Positions 26,027 to 34,459 of a stretch of 64,000 nt of DNA are shown piece by piece. Within the stretch, counting starts at the first letter, position 1, and each line of letters opens with the position of its first letter. Below the pieces are notes generated by a model. That model was not told the origin of the DNA. It worked only from the letters and a program-made list of their open reading frames with translations, and searched no databases. Source of the stretch: Chloroflexota bacterium (GTDB lineage: Bacteria > Chloroflexota > Anaerolineae > Aggregatilineales > Aggregatilineaceae). The position numbers and the translations under genes are program-made. The DNA is taken from positions 104,906-168,905 of the forward strand of contig JAAYCM010000075.1 in the NCBI GenBank assembly GCA_012729765.1. The letters run 5' to 3'.

Positions 26027-26081
26027 CTCCCCCATCCCTTGATCCCTTCCAACATGCGCGAAGGAATCATGGGATGGGAGC
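26027..26081. terminator. Long hairpin after the lipoprotein gene
   Basis: An imperfect 20-base stem, TCCCCCATCCCTTGATCC against GAATCATGGGATGGGA, with loop AACATGCGCG. No good T tract follows. It shares base composition with the repeat family but lacks the two-arm core, so I treat it as a separate terminator-like hairpin. Confidence 0.45.
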
Positions 26082-26239
26082 TTTGTTTACGTGGTGGAGC
26101 CTTCCGCTGGCGGGATAGGCCGCTGCCGGAGCCGCTGGCCGCCGAATCGCTCGCGCTCCCCGCGCTCAAACCCTCCAAACGTCAACCAACCCTTTACAAT
26201 GAAAAATGAGGCTGAGTTAACCATTGGAGAATCGCATCG

Positions 26240-26578
26240 ATGAAACTGAATCACATCAATCTCACGGTGACGGACGTCCTGGCGGCGGCGGACTTTCTGG
26301 AGAAGTATTTCGGCTTGCAGCGCCAGGGCGGCGATCAGAAGTTCCAGCTTTTGTTCGACGATGGCGGGATGGTGATCACCCTGATGAAAACCGGGCGAGA
26401 CGTGAAATATCCGGCGACTTTTCACATCGGCTTCGGGCAGGAATCCGAGGACCAGGTGAACGCAGTCTACCAACGGCTGATCGATGACGGGTTCGAGGTC
26501 GAGCCGCCGCAGCGCTCACATGCCTGGACATTTTATGTGCTCGCGCCGGGCGGCTTTACGGTCGAAGTGCTGTGCTGA
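26240..26578 (+). CDS. VOC-superfamily (glyoxalase-like) protein
   Basis: A 112-residue single VOC module (MKLNHINLTVTDVLAAADFLEKYFGL, YVLAPGGFTVEVLC). The terminal metal ligands of the fold appear as His5 and Glu near the C-terminus (VEVL). It might be a glyoxalase, an antibiotic-binding protein or a dioxygenase relative; sequence alone does not decide. GGAG lies 10 bases before the ATG. It stands alone, ended by a strong terminator. Confidence 0.8.
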   Translation: MKLNHINLTVTDVLAAADFLEKYFGLQRQGGDQKFQLLFDDGGMVITLMKTGRDVKYPATFHIGFGQESEDQVNAVYQRLIDDGFEVEPPQRSHAWTFYVLAPGGFTVEVLC

Positions 26579-26615
26579 GCGGGAATGAAACATAACAATA
26601 TCCGGCTGAAAACCG

Positions 26616-26672
26616 AATGCGCGGTCAGGCGTGAAAAAGGCCCGACCGCGCATTTTTGGATTTTTTATTTCG
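26616..26672 (+). terminator. Rho-independent terminator (bidirectional)
   Basis: Stem AATGCGCGGTC/GACCGCGCATT with a 17-base internal part, followed by TTTTTGGATTTTTT. It ends the VOC gene and, in reverse, can serve the convergent LysM gene. Confidence 0.8.
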
Positions 26673-26685
26673 TTGGAAGCTGCGA

Positions 26686-28551
26686 TCAGCGGCCAAAGCG
26701 CCGCAGCGCCAGGATCAAGGCCGCACCGCTGACCAACACCACGCCCGCGAAGCCCAGCACGAACAGGCCGCTGTTGTCGTAGATGCGATCCAGCGCGGAC
26801 TGGCCCTCGTCGTCACCGTCGGCGGACACCTCGACCATCGGCGCGACCGCGCCCGTTTCCAGCGATTCAGCTTCCGGCGCGTCGTCCTCAGCCGGAGCTT
26901 CGGGCACGGCGGGCGGCGTATAGCCCTCGGCCCCACCGAACGCAACGCGCACCTCGCGCCCGCGCACCAGCGTTACCAGCGCCGTTTCAGCCGTCGTCAT
27001 GCCATAGCCTTCCGGCAGCGCGGCCTGCACTTCGTAGCGACCCGGCGGCAGATCGAGGCACAGCGGGTCGTCGGCCTCGGTGTAGGGATAGTTGGCGGCG
27101 GCAGCATCCGGCGGCTGGAGCACGATCTCCCCGCCCGGCACGCTCGCTTCGCCCTCGTCGCGCACCTGGTTCTGATTCACGTCCTGATAGACCGAGACGC
27201 ACAGCGTCCCATCGGCGGCGATCAGGCCAGATGCGGCATCTCCGGCGGGCGGCACTTCGGCCAGCGCAACGGCGGTCGGCTCCGACGTCGTCTCGACCGG
27301 CTCCTCAGCCGCTGCTTCGGTCGCTTCCTCGGTCGGCTCCGGCTCCGCTTCGGCGGTGCTGGCCGCCTGCGCGCCAATGGCTCCCGCCTGGGTCGGCTGG
27401 CCGGGCAGCGGCGGCAGCGGGACGGTCGTCTGCTGCGCGACACTGCGCGGCGTGGCGGTCGCAACCGGCGTTATCGACGCGGCGGCAGTCGCTTCTTCGG
27501 TCGCCTCGGCGGTCCCGGCCTCGTCGGACTCCTCGGTCGCTTCAGCCGTGCTGGCCGCACGCGGGGTACCGCGCTCGTCTTCCGGCAAAAGCTGGCCGGT
27601 GGCCGGATCGACCGAGCCGGGCGGCAGGATGATGATCTCCTGGCCGATGGTCAGGAAGCGCGTGTTGGGCTGGATGCCCTCGTTGAACTCGGCAATCAGG
27701 GCAACGGTCGTGCCGTAGTCCTCATAATAGGCAAAGGCGATGCTGGAGAGCGTGTCGCCCTCCTGCACGATATGGATGATGCTGCCATCGGGCCGGACGC
27801 CCTGCGGCACCACGAACGGGACTTCGGCGGGCGGGGTCGGGACGACGGTGCTGCCCGGCGTGCCCCCCGGCTGTGACGCCGTGCCACCGCGTGTGAGCGA
27901 AATCTGGTCCCAATAGACGTTGTTCAGCGCCAGCCCCTGCCCCTGCGACATATACAGGAAAACCGTCGCCGCGTCGCCTTGGACATTGGCCGCGACCGTC
28001 ATCTCGGCCCACTGGTCATAGGGAGCCGTGCCGCCCGACCACACCACGCTCGCCGCCAGCGGATCGGTCCCGCCGGTCGGATCGATCCCAATCTTCAGCG
28101 ACGCGCTCGCCGCCGGATCGGAGCGGCGGTAGGGGTAGCCCTCGATGATGCACGAAGTCTCGGTGTTGTTGCAGGTGTAGACCCAGCCATAGCCGCGCGC
28201 CGTGACCGTCTCACCGGCGGTGAGTCCGCTCACGCGCTGCCAGCCTGCCGCCGTGAACGCGGTATAGCCCTGCTTGAGATTCCACGATACCTCGCCGTCG
28301 CGCACCTGGGTCGCGTCCGTATGCGGGAAGGCTTCCGGCGCGCCCGCGCCCACCCACAGATTCCAGCCGTTCGGCGCGGTACGGGTCGCTGAACCCACGC
28401 CGTAATATGGGCGCTCCAGGCCGCCGTTGGCCAGCAGATTGACGTTGTCCTGAGCGGCGGCCCGCTCGCCCACGATCATCCCCGGCAGCCCGGCCACGAT
28501 CGCCAGCATCAGCACCAGGCCGAGCCAGCTCATGTGTCGTCGTTTGATCAT
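26686..28551 (-). CDS. LysM surface protein with Cna-B-like domain and C-terminal membrane anchor
   Basis: A 621-residue exported protein. It has a signal peptide (about 1-34) and a jelly-roll carbohydrate-binding-like domain (about 36-225, LLANGGLERPYYG ... WDQISLTR). A LysM module follows (about 258-305, IIHIVQEGDTLSSIAFAYYEDYG), which binds peptidoglycan GlcNAc. Then come a Thr/Ala/Glu-rich linker, an SdrD-B/Cna-B-like fold (LCVSVYQDVNQNQVRDEGEASVPG) and a final membrane helix with RRFGR tail. There is no LPXTG. AGGAG precedes the ATG. It is probably an envelope-attached adhesin or scaffold tying wall and membrane together. Confidence 0.8.
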   Translation of the reverse strand: MIKRRHMSWLGLVLMLAIVAGLPGMIVGERAAAQDNVNLLANGGLERPYYGVGSATRTAPNGWNLWVGAGAPEAFPHTDATQVRDGEVSWNLKQGYTAFTAAGWQRVSGLTAGETVTARGYGWVYTCNNTETSCIIEGYPYRRSDPAASASLKIGIDPTGGTDPLAASVVWSGGTAPYDQWAEMTVAANVQGDAATVFLYMSQGQGLALNNVYWDQISLTRGGTASQPGGTPGSTVVPTPPAEVPFVVPQGVRPDGSIIHIVQEGDTLSSIAFAYYEDYGTTVALIAEFNEGIQPNTRFLTIGQEIIILPPGSVDPATGQLLPEDERGTPRAASTAEATEESDEAGTAEATEEATAAASITPVATATPRSVAQQTTVPLPPLPGQPTQAGAIGAQAASTAEAEPEPTEEATEAAAEEPVETTSEPTAVALAEVPPAGDAASGLIAADGTLCVSVYQDVNQNQVRDEGEASVPGGEIVLQPPDAAAANYPYTEADDPLCLDLPPGRYEVQAALPEGYGMTTAETALVTLVRGREVRVAFGGAEGYTPPAVPEAPAEDDAPEAESLETGAVAPMVEVSADGDDEGQSALDRIYDNSGLFVLGFAGVVLVSGAALILALRRFGR

Positions 28552-28791
28552 CCTGTGCCACTCCTTTTATCCAGCCATCGCGCCCGCAAACAAAAACACT
28601 CCAGGCAGGTCGAGGACGGCGCGAGATGCTGGCGTGTTGGTCTGGCTGACTCAAAAACCATCCGATAGTCTTAAGCGAAAAAGCGCGGCGATTGTATATC
28701 ATCCGTCAGGCCAATGCAATGACGCCCCGCCTGCGCGTGCCTTACGCGGCGGGAGTCTGGCCCCTGCCATCCGCCGCCCGACTGATTTATA

Positions 28792-28945
28792 CTAGTACTA
28801 CAGCCGCAGATCGCCCCCCATCCTAAATCCTTCCCCCACAAGGAGGGAAGGACTTCAAATTCTGCTCCCCTTCCCTCCGCGCAGCAGTGGGGGAAGGGGT
28901 CGGGAGATGGGGGCAACAAAACATCAGGTGCGGCTGTAGTACTAG
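28792..28945. repeat. Intergenic repeat, copy 8: intact MITE-like element with B-type ends
   Basis: A perfect 17-base terminal inverted repeat, CTAGTACTACAGCCGCA (28792-28808) and TGCGGCTGTAGTACTAG (28929-28945), flanks a direct core. Nothing in it is coding. It lies in the 432-base spacer between the divergent LysM gene and the unknown gene at 28984, and its right end is 8 bases before that gene's earliest start (28954). The spacer left of it (28552-28791) shows no other feature. Confidence 0.88.
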
Positions 28946-28983
28946 GGACAGTGATGTTTGAGTGGAGATCGACAGGCGACACG

Positions 28984-29667
28984 ATGTACGACGATCTGGC
29001 TCTGACGCCTTTCAGCCACTATGTGCGGCTCTACACGCTGCACCAGGTCGAGCGCGCGCCGCAGATTTTGCTGCTGCGGATTCGGATTGAGACGCTGCGC
29101 TACAGCTTCGCGCCGCTGAGCAGTATGCCGCTCGACGCTGCCTATGCCGACGATCCGCGCGCCGGGGCCGAACTGGTTCGCCAGGCGGTCCTGCCACGCC
29201 TGAGCACGCTGCTCGACCTGAGCGATCCGTTCTCCGCACTGAGTCTGGGAGCCGAGCAGGACGCCCTGTGGCCGCGTTATGCCGCCGAGCGCCGCCTGCC
29301 CCCAGAGCCGGTGCGCCCGCCCATCATTCACACCCCCACGCCGCCGCGACGCCTGCCTGCCCGCAGCAAAACCGCCGAACGGCTCGCCCGCGCGCAGCAG
29401 GCATTGGAGCTGTTCCAGACGGCGGTCGATACGGCGGCGACGCTGGCCGCAGTGTGGCAGAACTGGCAGATCGGGCGGGCGCGGCGCGAATTGCTGGAGA
29501 CACAGCGCGTCCTGCTGCAAGATACGATCCGGGCGCAGCTTGCCGGGCAGGATCAGGCGTTGGCCTATGGGCAGGACCGCGAGTTCGTGCGCGGCTATCT
29601 GGCCGATCATGCCGGGGACAGCGCCTATCCGATTGTGTTCGAGAATCCGCCCGGCGAGCAGGACTAA
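28984..29667 (+). CDS. Uncharacterised protein upstream of the cNMP-TIR gene
   Basis: A 227-residue soluble protein I do not recognise. The N-terminal half (SHYVRLYTLHQVERAPQILL, LRYSFAPLSS) has beta/alpha character. A Pro-rich break (PVRPPIIHTPTPPRRLP) divides it from an Ala/Leu/Gln/Arg-rich helical C-terminal half (about 130-205). ATG 28984 has AGG seven bases before it; GTG 28951 and ATG 28954 are in-frame alternatives that begin just past the edge of repeat copy 8. It is separated by 53 bases from the cNMP-TIR gene and is probably co-transcribed with it. Its function is unknown. Confidence 0.6.
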   Translation: MYDDLALTPFSHYVRLYTLHQVERAPQILLLRIRIETLRYSFAPLSSMPLDAAYADDPRAGAELVRQAVLPRLSTLLDLSDPFSALSLGAEQDALWPRYAAERRLPPEPVRPPIIHTPTPPRRLPARSKTAERLARAQQALELFQTAVDTAATLAAVWQNWQIGRARRELLETQRVLLQDTIRAQLAGQDQALAYGQDREFVRGYLADHAGDSAYPIVFENPPGEQD

Positions 29668-29720
29668 GGCGCGTTGCATCCTTCTGAATTCGATTGAGGG
29701 CCAGAGACAAGGACACCCCT

Positions 29721-30596
29721 ATGCGCGATAAGGCGTTGGAGATTCTGGGCGCGGCGTTTCAACAGGTTTCAGCCGAATCGCTCCGGCAAATGCTGGATGC
29801 GGCCCACATCACGGAATATGGCGCGCAGCATTTGCTGTGCCGTGAAGGCGATCCCGGCGACACGCTTTACGCCATTCTGGAGGGCGAAGTCGAGATCCAC
29901 AAGAACACCAGCAAAGGCCCGTGCCTGGTGGACGTGCTGCGCGCCGGGACCTTGTTCGGCGAGCTGGCCTTGCTGCTCGATCGCCCGCGCACAGCCAACA
30001 TCATCGTGCCGCAGCGCGTGATCGTGCTGGAAATCGATCGCGCCTCTTTCGAGCGATATCTCAAATGCAATCTCGAAATCTTCACCAGCCTCAGCTACCG
30101 CGTGATCGAGCGGATGCTGCGCCAGGAAGAACACCTGCTGGCCCGGCTGTCGCTGCTCCAGCCAGAAGGCGATCAAACGCCGCGCGTGTTCATCAGCTAC
30201 TCGCACCGCGATCAGAACTTCGTGTGCCAGCTCGCCAACGATCTGAAGCGTAACCGGATTTACAGTTGGATGGACCAGCGCGAGATCGGCGTGGGCAGCA
30301 TCTGGAGCGAACAGGTCGAGCTGGCGCTGGATGCTTGCGAGATCATGGTGGTCGTTCTCTCGCCGGAGAGCGCCGAGTCACCCAATGTAGCTGACGAGTG
30401 GCATTACTATCTGGACGCCGAAAAGACGATCGTGCCGGTGCTGTACCGCGACTGCCATATCCCGTTCCGGCTCAAACGGATTCAGTACGTCGATTTCGTC
30501 AGGCACAGTTACGAGGACGGCCTGGCATCCCTGATCGACGTGCTGCTGGAAAAACTGGGGCCGCCCGGCTGCCTATCCGTTGACATCGAGGACTGA
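29721..30596 (+). CDS. Cyclic-nucleotide-binding domain fused to a TIR domain
   Basis: A 291-residue soluble protein. Residues 1-130 are a CRP-like cNMP-binding roll (GDTLYAILEGEVEIH, GTLFGELALLLDRPRTANI) with the ligand residues Glu81 and Arg90 kept. A helix leads to a TIR domain at about 155-280 (RVFISYSHRDQNFVCQLANDL, SPNVADEWHYYLDAEKTIVPVLY). Glu226 is a candidate NADase glutamate. There is no DNA-binding helix-turn-helix. AAGGA precedes the ATG by 7 bases. The architecture suggests a cyclic nucleotide sensor that switches TIR enzymatic or scaffolding activity. Defence or signalling is inferred only; no cyclase or CBASS nucleotidyltransferase is nearby. Confidence 0.88.
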   Translation: MRDKALEILGAAFQQVSAESLRQMLDAAHITEYGAQHLLCREGDPGDTLYAILEGEVEIHKNTSKGPCLVDVLRAGTLFGELALLLDRPRTANIIVPQRVIVLEIDRASFERYLKCNLEIFTSLSYRVIERMLRQEEHLLARLSLLQPEGDQTPRVFISYSHRDQNFVCQLANDLKRNRIYSWMDQREIGVGSIWSEQVELALDACEIMVVVLSPESAESPNVADEWHYYLDAEKTIVPVLYRDCHIPFRLKRIQYVDFVRHSYEDGLASLIDVLLEKLGPPGCLSVDIED

Positions 30597-30600
30597 TGCC

Positions 30601-31497
30601 ATGCTCACCACGCCTGAACCGCCCATCCTGCTCACCGCGCGCCTGCGCCTGGTTCCCGGCACGACGCGGCTGCTGCGCGCCGTGCTCGCGTCGTCCGCCG
30701 AAGTCGAGCATCTATTAGGCGCGCCGCTCCCGCTGGGCTGGCCCTCGCAAGACCTGCGCGGCTTCCTGGGCTACTGCCTGCTCATGTTCGAGGCCGATCC
30801 GGCGGCGCAGGGCTGGGGCGTGTGGGTGATGGTGCGGCGCGACGATCCGGCGGTGGTGGGCGATATCGGCTTTAAGGGCGCGCCGGACTCCGGCGGCATG
30901 ATCGAGATCGGCTACAGCGTCGTGCCAGCGGCGCAGAAGCAGGGCTATGCCACCGAGGCCGGGCGGGCGCTGCTGGCCTGGGCGTTCGCGCAGCCCGCCG
31001 TGCGCCAGGTCACAGCGACCTGCCTGCCCGACAACCGGCCCTCGATCCGCGTGCTGGAAAAGCTCGGTATGCAGCGCACCGGCACGACCGGGACGGGGAT
31101 GCTTGCCTGGGCCGTGAATCGCCCCTCGCCCGCCGTCACGCGCCTGCACCACGTCCAGATCACGATCCCGCGCGGCAGCGAGGACGAGGCGCGCCGCTTC
31201 TACTGCGAGTTTCTGGGCCTGCCGGAAATCGAAAAACCGGAGTCGCTGCGCGGGCGGGGCGGATTCTGGGCCCAGTTGGGCGCGCAGCAGCTTCATGTCG
31301 GCACTGAGGACGGCGTCGAGCGCCACGCGACCAAAGCCCACCTCGCCTACCAGGTGGACGATCTGGCGGCGTGGCGCGCGCGGCTGGACGCACACGGATT
31401 CACGCCGCTCGAATCGGTCCCTATTCCCGGCTATGATCGCCTGGAGTTTCGTGATCCGTTCGGCAACCGCATCGAGTTGATCCAGCCCCTCGGCTGA
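30601..31497 (+). CDS. GNAT acetyltransferase fused to a VOC domain
   Basis: A 298-residue two-domain protein. Residues 1-170 are a RimJ/RimL-type GNAT (LLTARLRLVP, EIGYSVVPAAQKQGYATEAGRALLAWAF with the acetyl-CoA loop QKQGYATE, NRPSIRVLEKLGMQRTG). Residues 178-298 are a glyoxalase-like VOC domain (RLHHVQITIPRGSEDEARRF, LEFRDPFGNRIELIQPLG). It starts four bases after the TIR gene stop, with GAGG nine bases upstream, so it is likely translated from the same mRNA. Both halves are common in resistance and small-molecule modification enzymes. Substrate unknown. Confidence 0.85.
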   Translation: MLTTPEPPILLTARLRLVPGTTRLLRAVLASSAEVEHLLGAPLPLGWPSQDLRGFLGYCLLMFEADPAAQGWGVWVMVRRDDPAVVGDIGFKGAPDSGGMIEIGYSVVPAAQKQGYATEAGRALLAWAFAQPAVRQVTATCLPDNRPSIRVLEKLGMQRTGTTGTGMLAWAVNRPSPAVTRLHHVQITIPRGSEDEARRFYCEFLGLPEIEKPESLRGRGGFWAQLGAQQLHVGTEDGVERHATKAHLAYQVDDLAAWRARLDAHGFTPLESVPIPGYDRLEFRDPFGNRIELIQPLG

Positions 31498-31540
31498 TCG
31501 ACGTCAGGGCCACGCCTGCCCCGCGCCTGGGCACTGCTGG

Positions 31541-31569
31541 TTGCTTTGGCTGGGCCAGCCCTTTATACT
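31541..31569 (+). promoter_or_regulatory. Promoter of the zinc-ribbon/FHA gene
   Basis: TTGCTT (31541-31546), 17 bases, TATACT (31564-31569), about 85 bases before the ATG at 31653. It marks the start of the phospho-signalling island. Confidence 0.55.
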
Positions 31570-31652
31570 CGCTGGTGATAGGTGCCGCATCGTTATAGGA
31601 CGGCGCGCACCGTGAAACTATCGAACACGCTGCGGGGGCAGTCGGGATAGCT

Positions 31653-32357
31653 ATGGAAGGTCTGGTTCTGATCGTTATCGCGCTGATCGGCATCGCGGTC
31701 TTTTTGGGCGGCGGACTGCTGCTGGTCCTGTACTTTCGTTATATCGGGGGAGGCGATCGTGAAGAGCCGGTGGTCTACGGCGACCTGATCCAGTGCCCCA
31801 ACTGCGGCTATATGAACCCGCTCGAAACCGCCGCCTGCCTCAACTGCCGCTATCCACTGCCGGGCGCCATCCCCTATCAAGAGCCGCTGCCGCCGCCTTA
31901 TGCGGCGCCCGTGCAGGCCAGCTATGTCCCACCGGCGCCCGCCCCCCCGCCGCCGAGTCAGGCCAGCTACAGCCCGCCCGTTGGGGATTATACGGTCCAG
32001 TCGCAGCCCGCCGGGGCGACACGTGCCCAGGTCCCGCCGCGCCCCATTGGCCAATCCGACGACGTGCCGCACGCGTGGCTGGAAGGCGCGCGCGGCCCGC
32101 TCACCGGGCAACAGACCGTCCTCTCACGCAGTGATACGCTGGTCGGGCGCTCGACGATCTGTGACATCCAGATCGCGGACCCCAAAGTCTCGCGGCGGCA
32201 CTTCCTGATCCGCTATGCCAACGGCTCGTTCTTCGTGCAGGATCAGCAAAGCTCGCGGGGGACGCGCGTCAACGGCAAGCCGGTGCTCGCCCAGCGCCTC
32301 AACAATGGGGACACCATCGAGTTTGGGGATTCGATGCTGATCTTCCGCCAGCGGTAG
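31653..32357 (+). CDS. Membrane protein with zinc ribbon and C-terminal FHA domain
   Basis: A 234-residue protein with one N-terminal membrane helix (about 4-30) and a two-CxxC zinc ribbon (CPNCGYMNPLETAACLNC). A Pro/Gln-rich linker (about 75-135) leads to an FHA domain (about 150-230: LVGRSTICDIQIADPKVSRRHF, SRGTRVNGKPV). FHA domains bind phosphothreonine, so this is a membrane-tethered reader of Ser/Thr kinase products. The conserved GR, SRRH and NG residues are present. It opens the island that includes PP2C, a second FHA protein and the ATPase-kinase. The domain call is firm; the partner is not known. Confidence 0.9.
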   Translation: MEGLVLIVIALIGIAVFLGGGLLLVLYFRYIGGGDREEPVVYGDLIQCPNCGYMNPLETAACLNCRYPLPGAIPYQEPLPPPYAAPVQASYVPPAPAPPPPSQASYSPPVGDYTVQSQPAGATRAQVPPRPIGQSDDVPHAWLEGARGPLTGQQTVLSRSDTLVGRSTICDIQIADPKVSRRHFLIRYANGSFFVQDQQSSRGTRVNGKPVLAQRLNNGDTIEFGDSMLIFRQR

Positions 32358-32429
32358 CGGCCAGCAGCAGCGATAGGCGGTTTTGATAGGGCTGCTCTGA
32401 ACTTTGGATCGCTACACGAGGCGACACCA

Positions 32430-32565
32430 GGCTTCCCCCCCATCCTAAATCCTTCCCCCGCAAGGTGGGAAGGACTTCAAAGCTGCCATTGTGCTCCCCT
32501 TCCCTCCGCGACAGCGTGGGGGAAGGGGCCGGGGGATGGGGGGTGAAAATTTATCACACGCGCTA
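32430..32565. repeat. Intergenic repeat, copy 9 (direct)
   Basis: Direct core with intact outer stem and hairpins. The right end TTATCACACGCGCTAC is an A-type end whose CTAG has become CTAC; it overlaps the PP2C gene's stop codon (32563-32565). The left end is truncated. It fills the space between the convergent FHA and PP2C genes. Confidence 0.8.
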
Positions 32566-34452
32566 CTGCACCGGCGCGAAGCTGAGCAGCGGCTGCGCGA
32601 CCCACCCGGTGCGGCCATCGGCCAGCCGGACACGCCACCACCAGTGCCCATCCGCCGCGACCGGGGCCTGCATCACCGTCGAAGCCTCGTTCGTCACCAC
32701 CGCGTCAGTCTCCGCGCCCGTCAGACTCGGCGTCTCGCGCAGGTTGAATTCCGCCTTGGCATAGACGACCGTGCCGACCGGCCAGTTATCCGCCGGATAT
32801 TCGACCGGCAGCGTGGGTGCAGGCGGGATCGCCGGCTCACCGGCCTCGGCAGTCCCTTCGTCGAAAGCAGGCTCGGTGCTATCGGCATCCGGCGGCGGTG
32901 TGATCGTGGGCCGCAGCGTGGACGTGGGCGTCGCGGGCGGCGTCGGCGGGGCGATATCGGTCGGCTGCTGCTCGGATGGCAGCGGCTCGCCGGTCAGCGA
33001 GACACGCAGCACGCGCTGGTGCAGCCGGGGCGCATTTACCCAGCGCACCTCGGTCCCCTGGTTATCGACCACCCAATACCAGGGACCATTCCATGCCTCG
33101 GTATTCACCTCTTGAATCAGGTAGTTCGCGCCGGCTTCGAGCGGGGTGGCCGGCTCCGCGTTCAGGTCCGGCTCCTGGCGCGTCTCGACCGGCTCGCCGG
33201 GCAGCAGCCGGAACCAGTCATCTTTCACCATCTGCGGGCCAGCGGTGGGCGGCGGCGTCATCGAGAGCGCGGCGGTCGTGGCGGCCTGGGCGGCCTCTGC
33301 CACCTGGAGCGCGTCGGTGGTCAGCACGGCGACCGCCTCGGCGGTCATTGTGGTGCGAAAATCGGCGGTCATGTTGGCGGCTCTGGCATCGGTCGGCGCG
33401 GTCGTCGGATCATTCGATCCCGCCGGCTCATCGTCCAGGTTGAGGAGGCTTTGCACCACGAGCAGCACCGCCACGAACGCGACCAGCAGCACCATCAGGC
33501 CGATCCCGGTCAGAATCGCTTTGCCGCGAAAGAAGTGCCACAGGTCGCCCACTGGATTGTCGCGCTGCTGGCTCGCTGCCACGCGTGCCCGCGCCGAGCG
33601 TGCCCCTGGCGCCGATGGGCGGCTGATCTCGCGCCGCGAATCGCCCCATTCCTCGATCAGCGTCGGGATCGGCGCCTGCGGGATCACGTCGCCGGACTCG
33701 GCCAGGCGCAGCACGATCACCGAGATATTGTCCGAGCCGCCGCGCTCATTCGCCATCTCGATCAGGGCTTTCACGGCGCGCTGCGGCGGCAGTGTGCTGA
33801 CGGTGCGCTCGATCTCTTCCGGAGAGACGTAGCGCGTCAGGCCGTCGCTGCACAGCACAATATGATCGCCATCGCGCACCCGACCAGAGATAATATCGAC
33901 CTTGACCGACGGCATCCCGCCCAGGGCGCGTACCAGCTTGCGCCCGCTCGGATCGCCGTCCGGCAGCGGCGTCCCGGCCTCGCGCTGCATCGACTCGACG
34001 GTGTGATCGAGCGTGAGCTTGCGGGCACGGGCGTCGCGCATCAGATAGGCCGGGCTGTCGCCCACACTGCCGATCACCAGCTCGCGCCCGCGCAGCACGG
34101 CGGTAACAACCGTCGTCGCCATGATGCTCGGCGTTTCCTGGCCCTGGCCCTCGGCGTAGATCAGGTTGTTGGCCTCGGCAATCGCGCGCGCCAGCCGCTC
34201 GGCGGGATCGCCCTCTTCCTGATCGTAATAGCTGCTGATGATCGTGCTGACCGCGTACTGGCTGGCGAGATCGCCGCCCGACAGCCCGCCGACGCCGTCT
34301 GCCAGCACGAAAATCTGGCCCAGGCGCGCCAGCACATCCGGATCGGGCGGGACCATGTGGCCGATGGCGTCCTGATTCTGTTTGCGCCTGCGCCCGATGT
34401 CGGTATCCATAGCGACGACGACAACCGGCATGAGTGACGGCGGCTGGCTCAT
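32563..34452 (-). CDS. PP2C-type Ser/Thr phosphatase with extracellular SH3b region
   Basis: A 629-residue membrane phosphatase. Residues 1-250 form a PP2C/PPM domain with its metal motifs (DTDIGRRRKQNQDA, ADGVGGLSGGD, SVGDSPAYL, CSDGLTRYV, GGSDNIS). A linker and one membrane helix (about 312-335) follow. The outer part has Thr/Pro-rich stalks and two globular segments, the last an SH3b-like module (YAKAEFNLRETPSLTGAET, GWVAQPLLSF). It would dephosphorylate substrates of the nearby kinases while sensing something outside. It starts seven bases after the stop of the FHA gene at 34460, an obvious operon. The TAG stop abuts repeat copy 9. Confidence 0.92.
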   Translation of the reverse strand: MSQPPSLMPVVVVAMDTDIGRRRKQNQDAIGHMVPPDPDVLARLGQIFVLADGVGGLSGGDLASQYAVSTIISSYYDQEEGDPAERLARAIAEANNLIYAEGQGQETPSIMATTVVTAVLRGRELVIGSVGDSPAYLMRDARARKLTLDHTVESMQREAGTPLPDGDPSGRKLVRALGGMPSVKVDIISGRVRDGDHIVLCSDGLTRYVSPEEIERTVSTLPPQRAVKALIEMANERGGSDNISVIVLRLAESGDVIPQAPIPTLIEEWGDSRREISRPSAPGARSARARVAASQQRDNPVGDLWHFFRGKAILTGIGLMVLLVAFVAVLLVVQSLLNLDDEPAGSNDPTTAPTDARAANMTADFRTTMTAEAVAVLTTDALQVAEAAQAATTAALSMTPPPTAGPQMVKDDWFRLLPGEPVETRQEPDLNAEPATPLEAGANYLIQEVNTEAWNGPWYWVVDNQGTEVRWVNAPRLHQRVLRVSLTGEPLPSEQQPTDIAPPTPPATPTSTLRPTITPPPDADSTEPAFDEGTAEAGEPAIPPAPTLPVEYPADNWPVGTVVYAKAEFNLRETPSLTGAETDAVVTNEASTVMQAPVAADGHWWWRVRLADGRTGWVAQPLLSFAPVQ

Positions 34453-34459
34453 GGTGTCC

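Noticed and set aside
26027..26081. A twelfth copy of the repeat family
   Set aside because: It has the GGGATGGGAG-like stem but no two-arm core, no TAAATCC segment and no CTAG ends.
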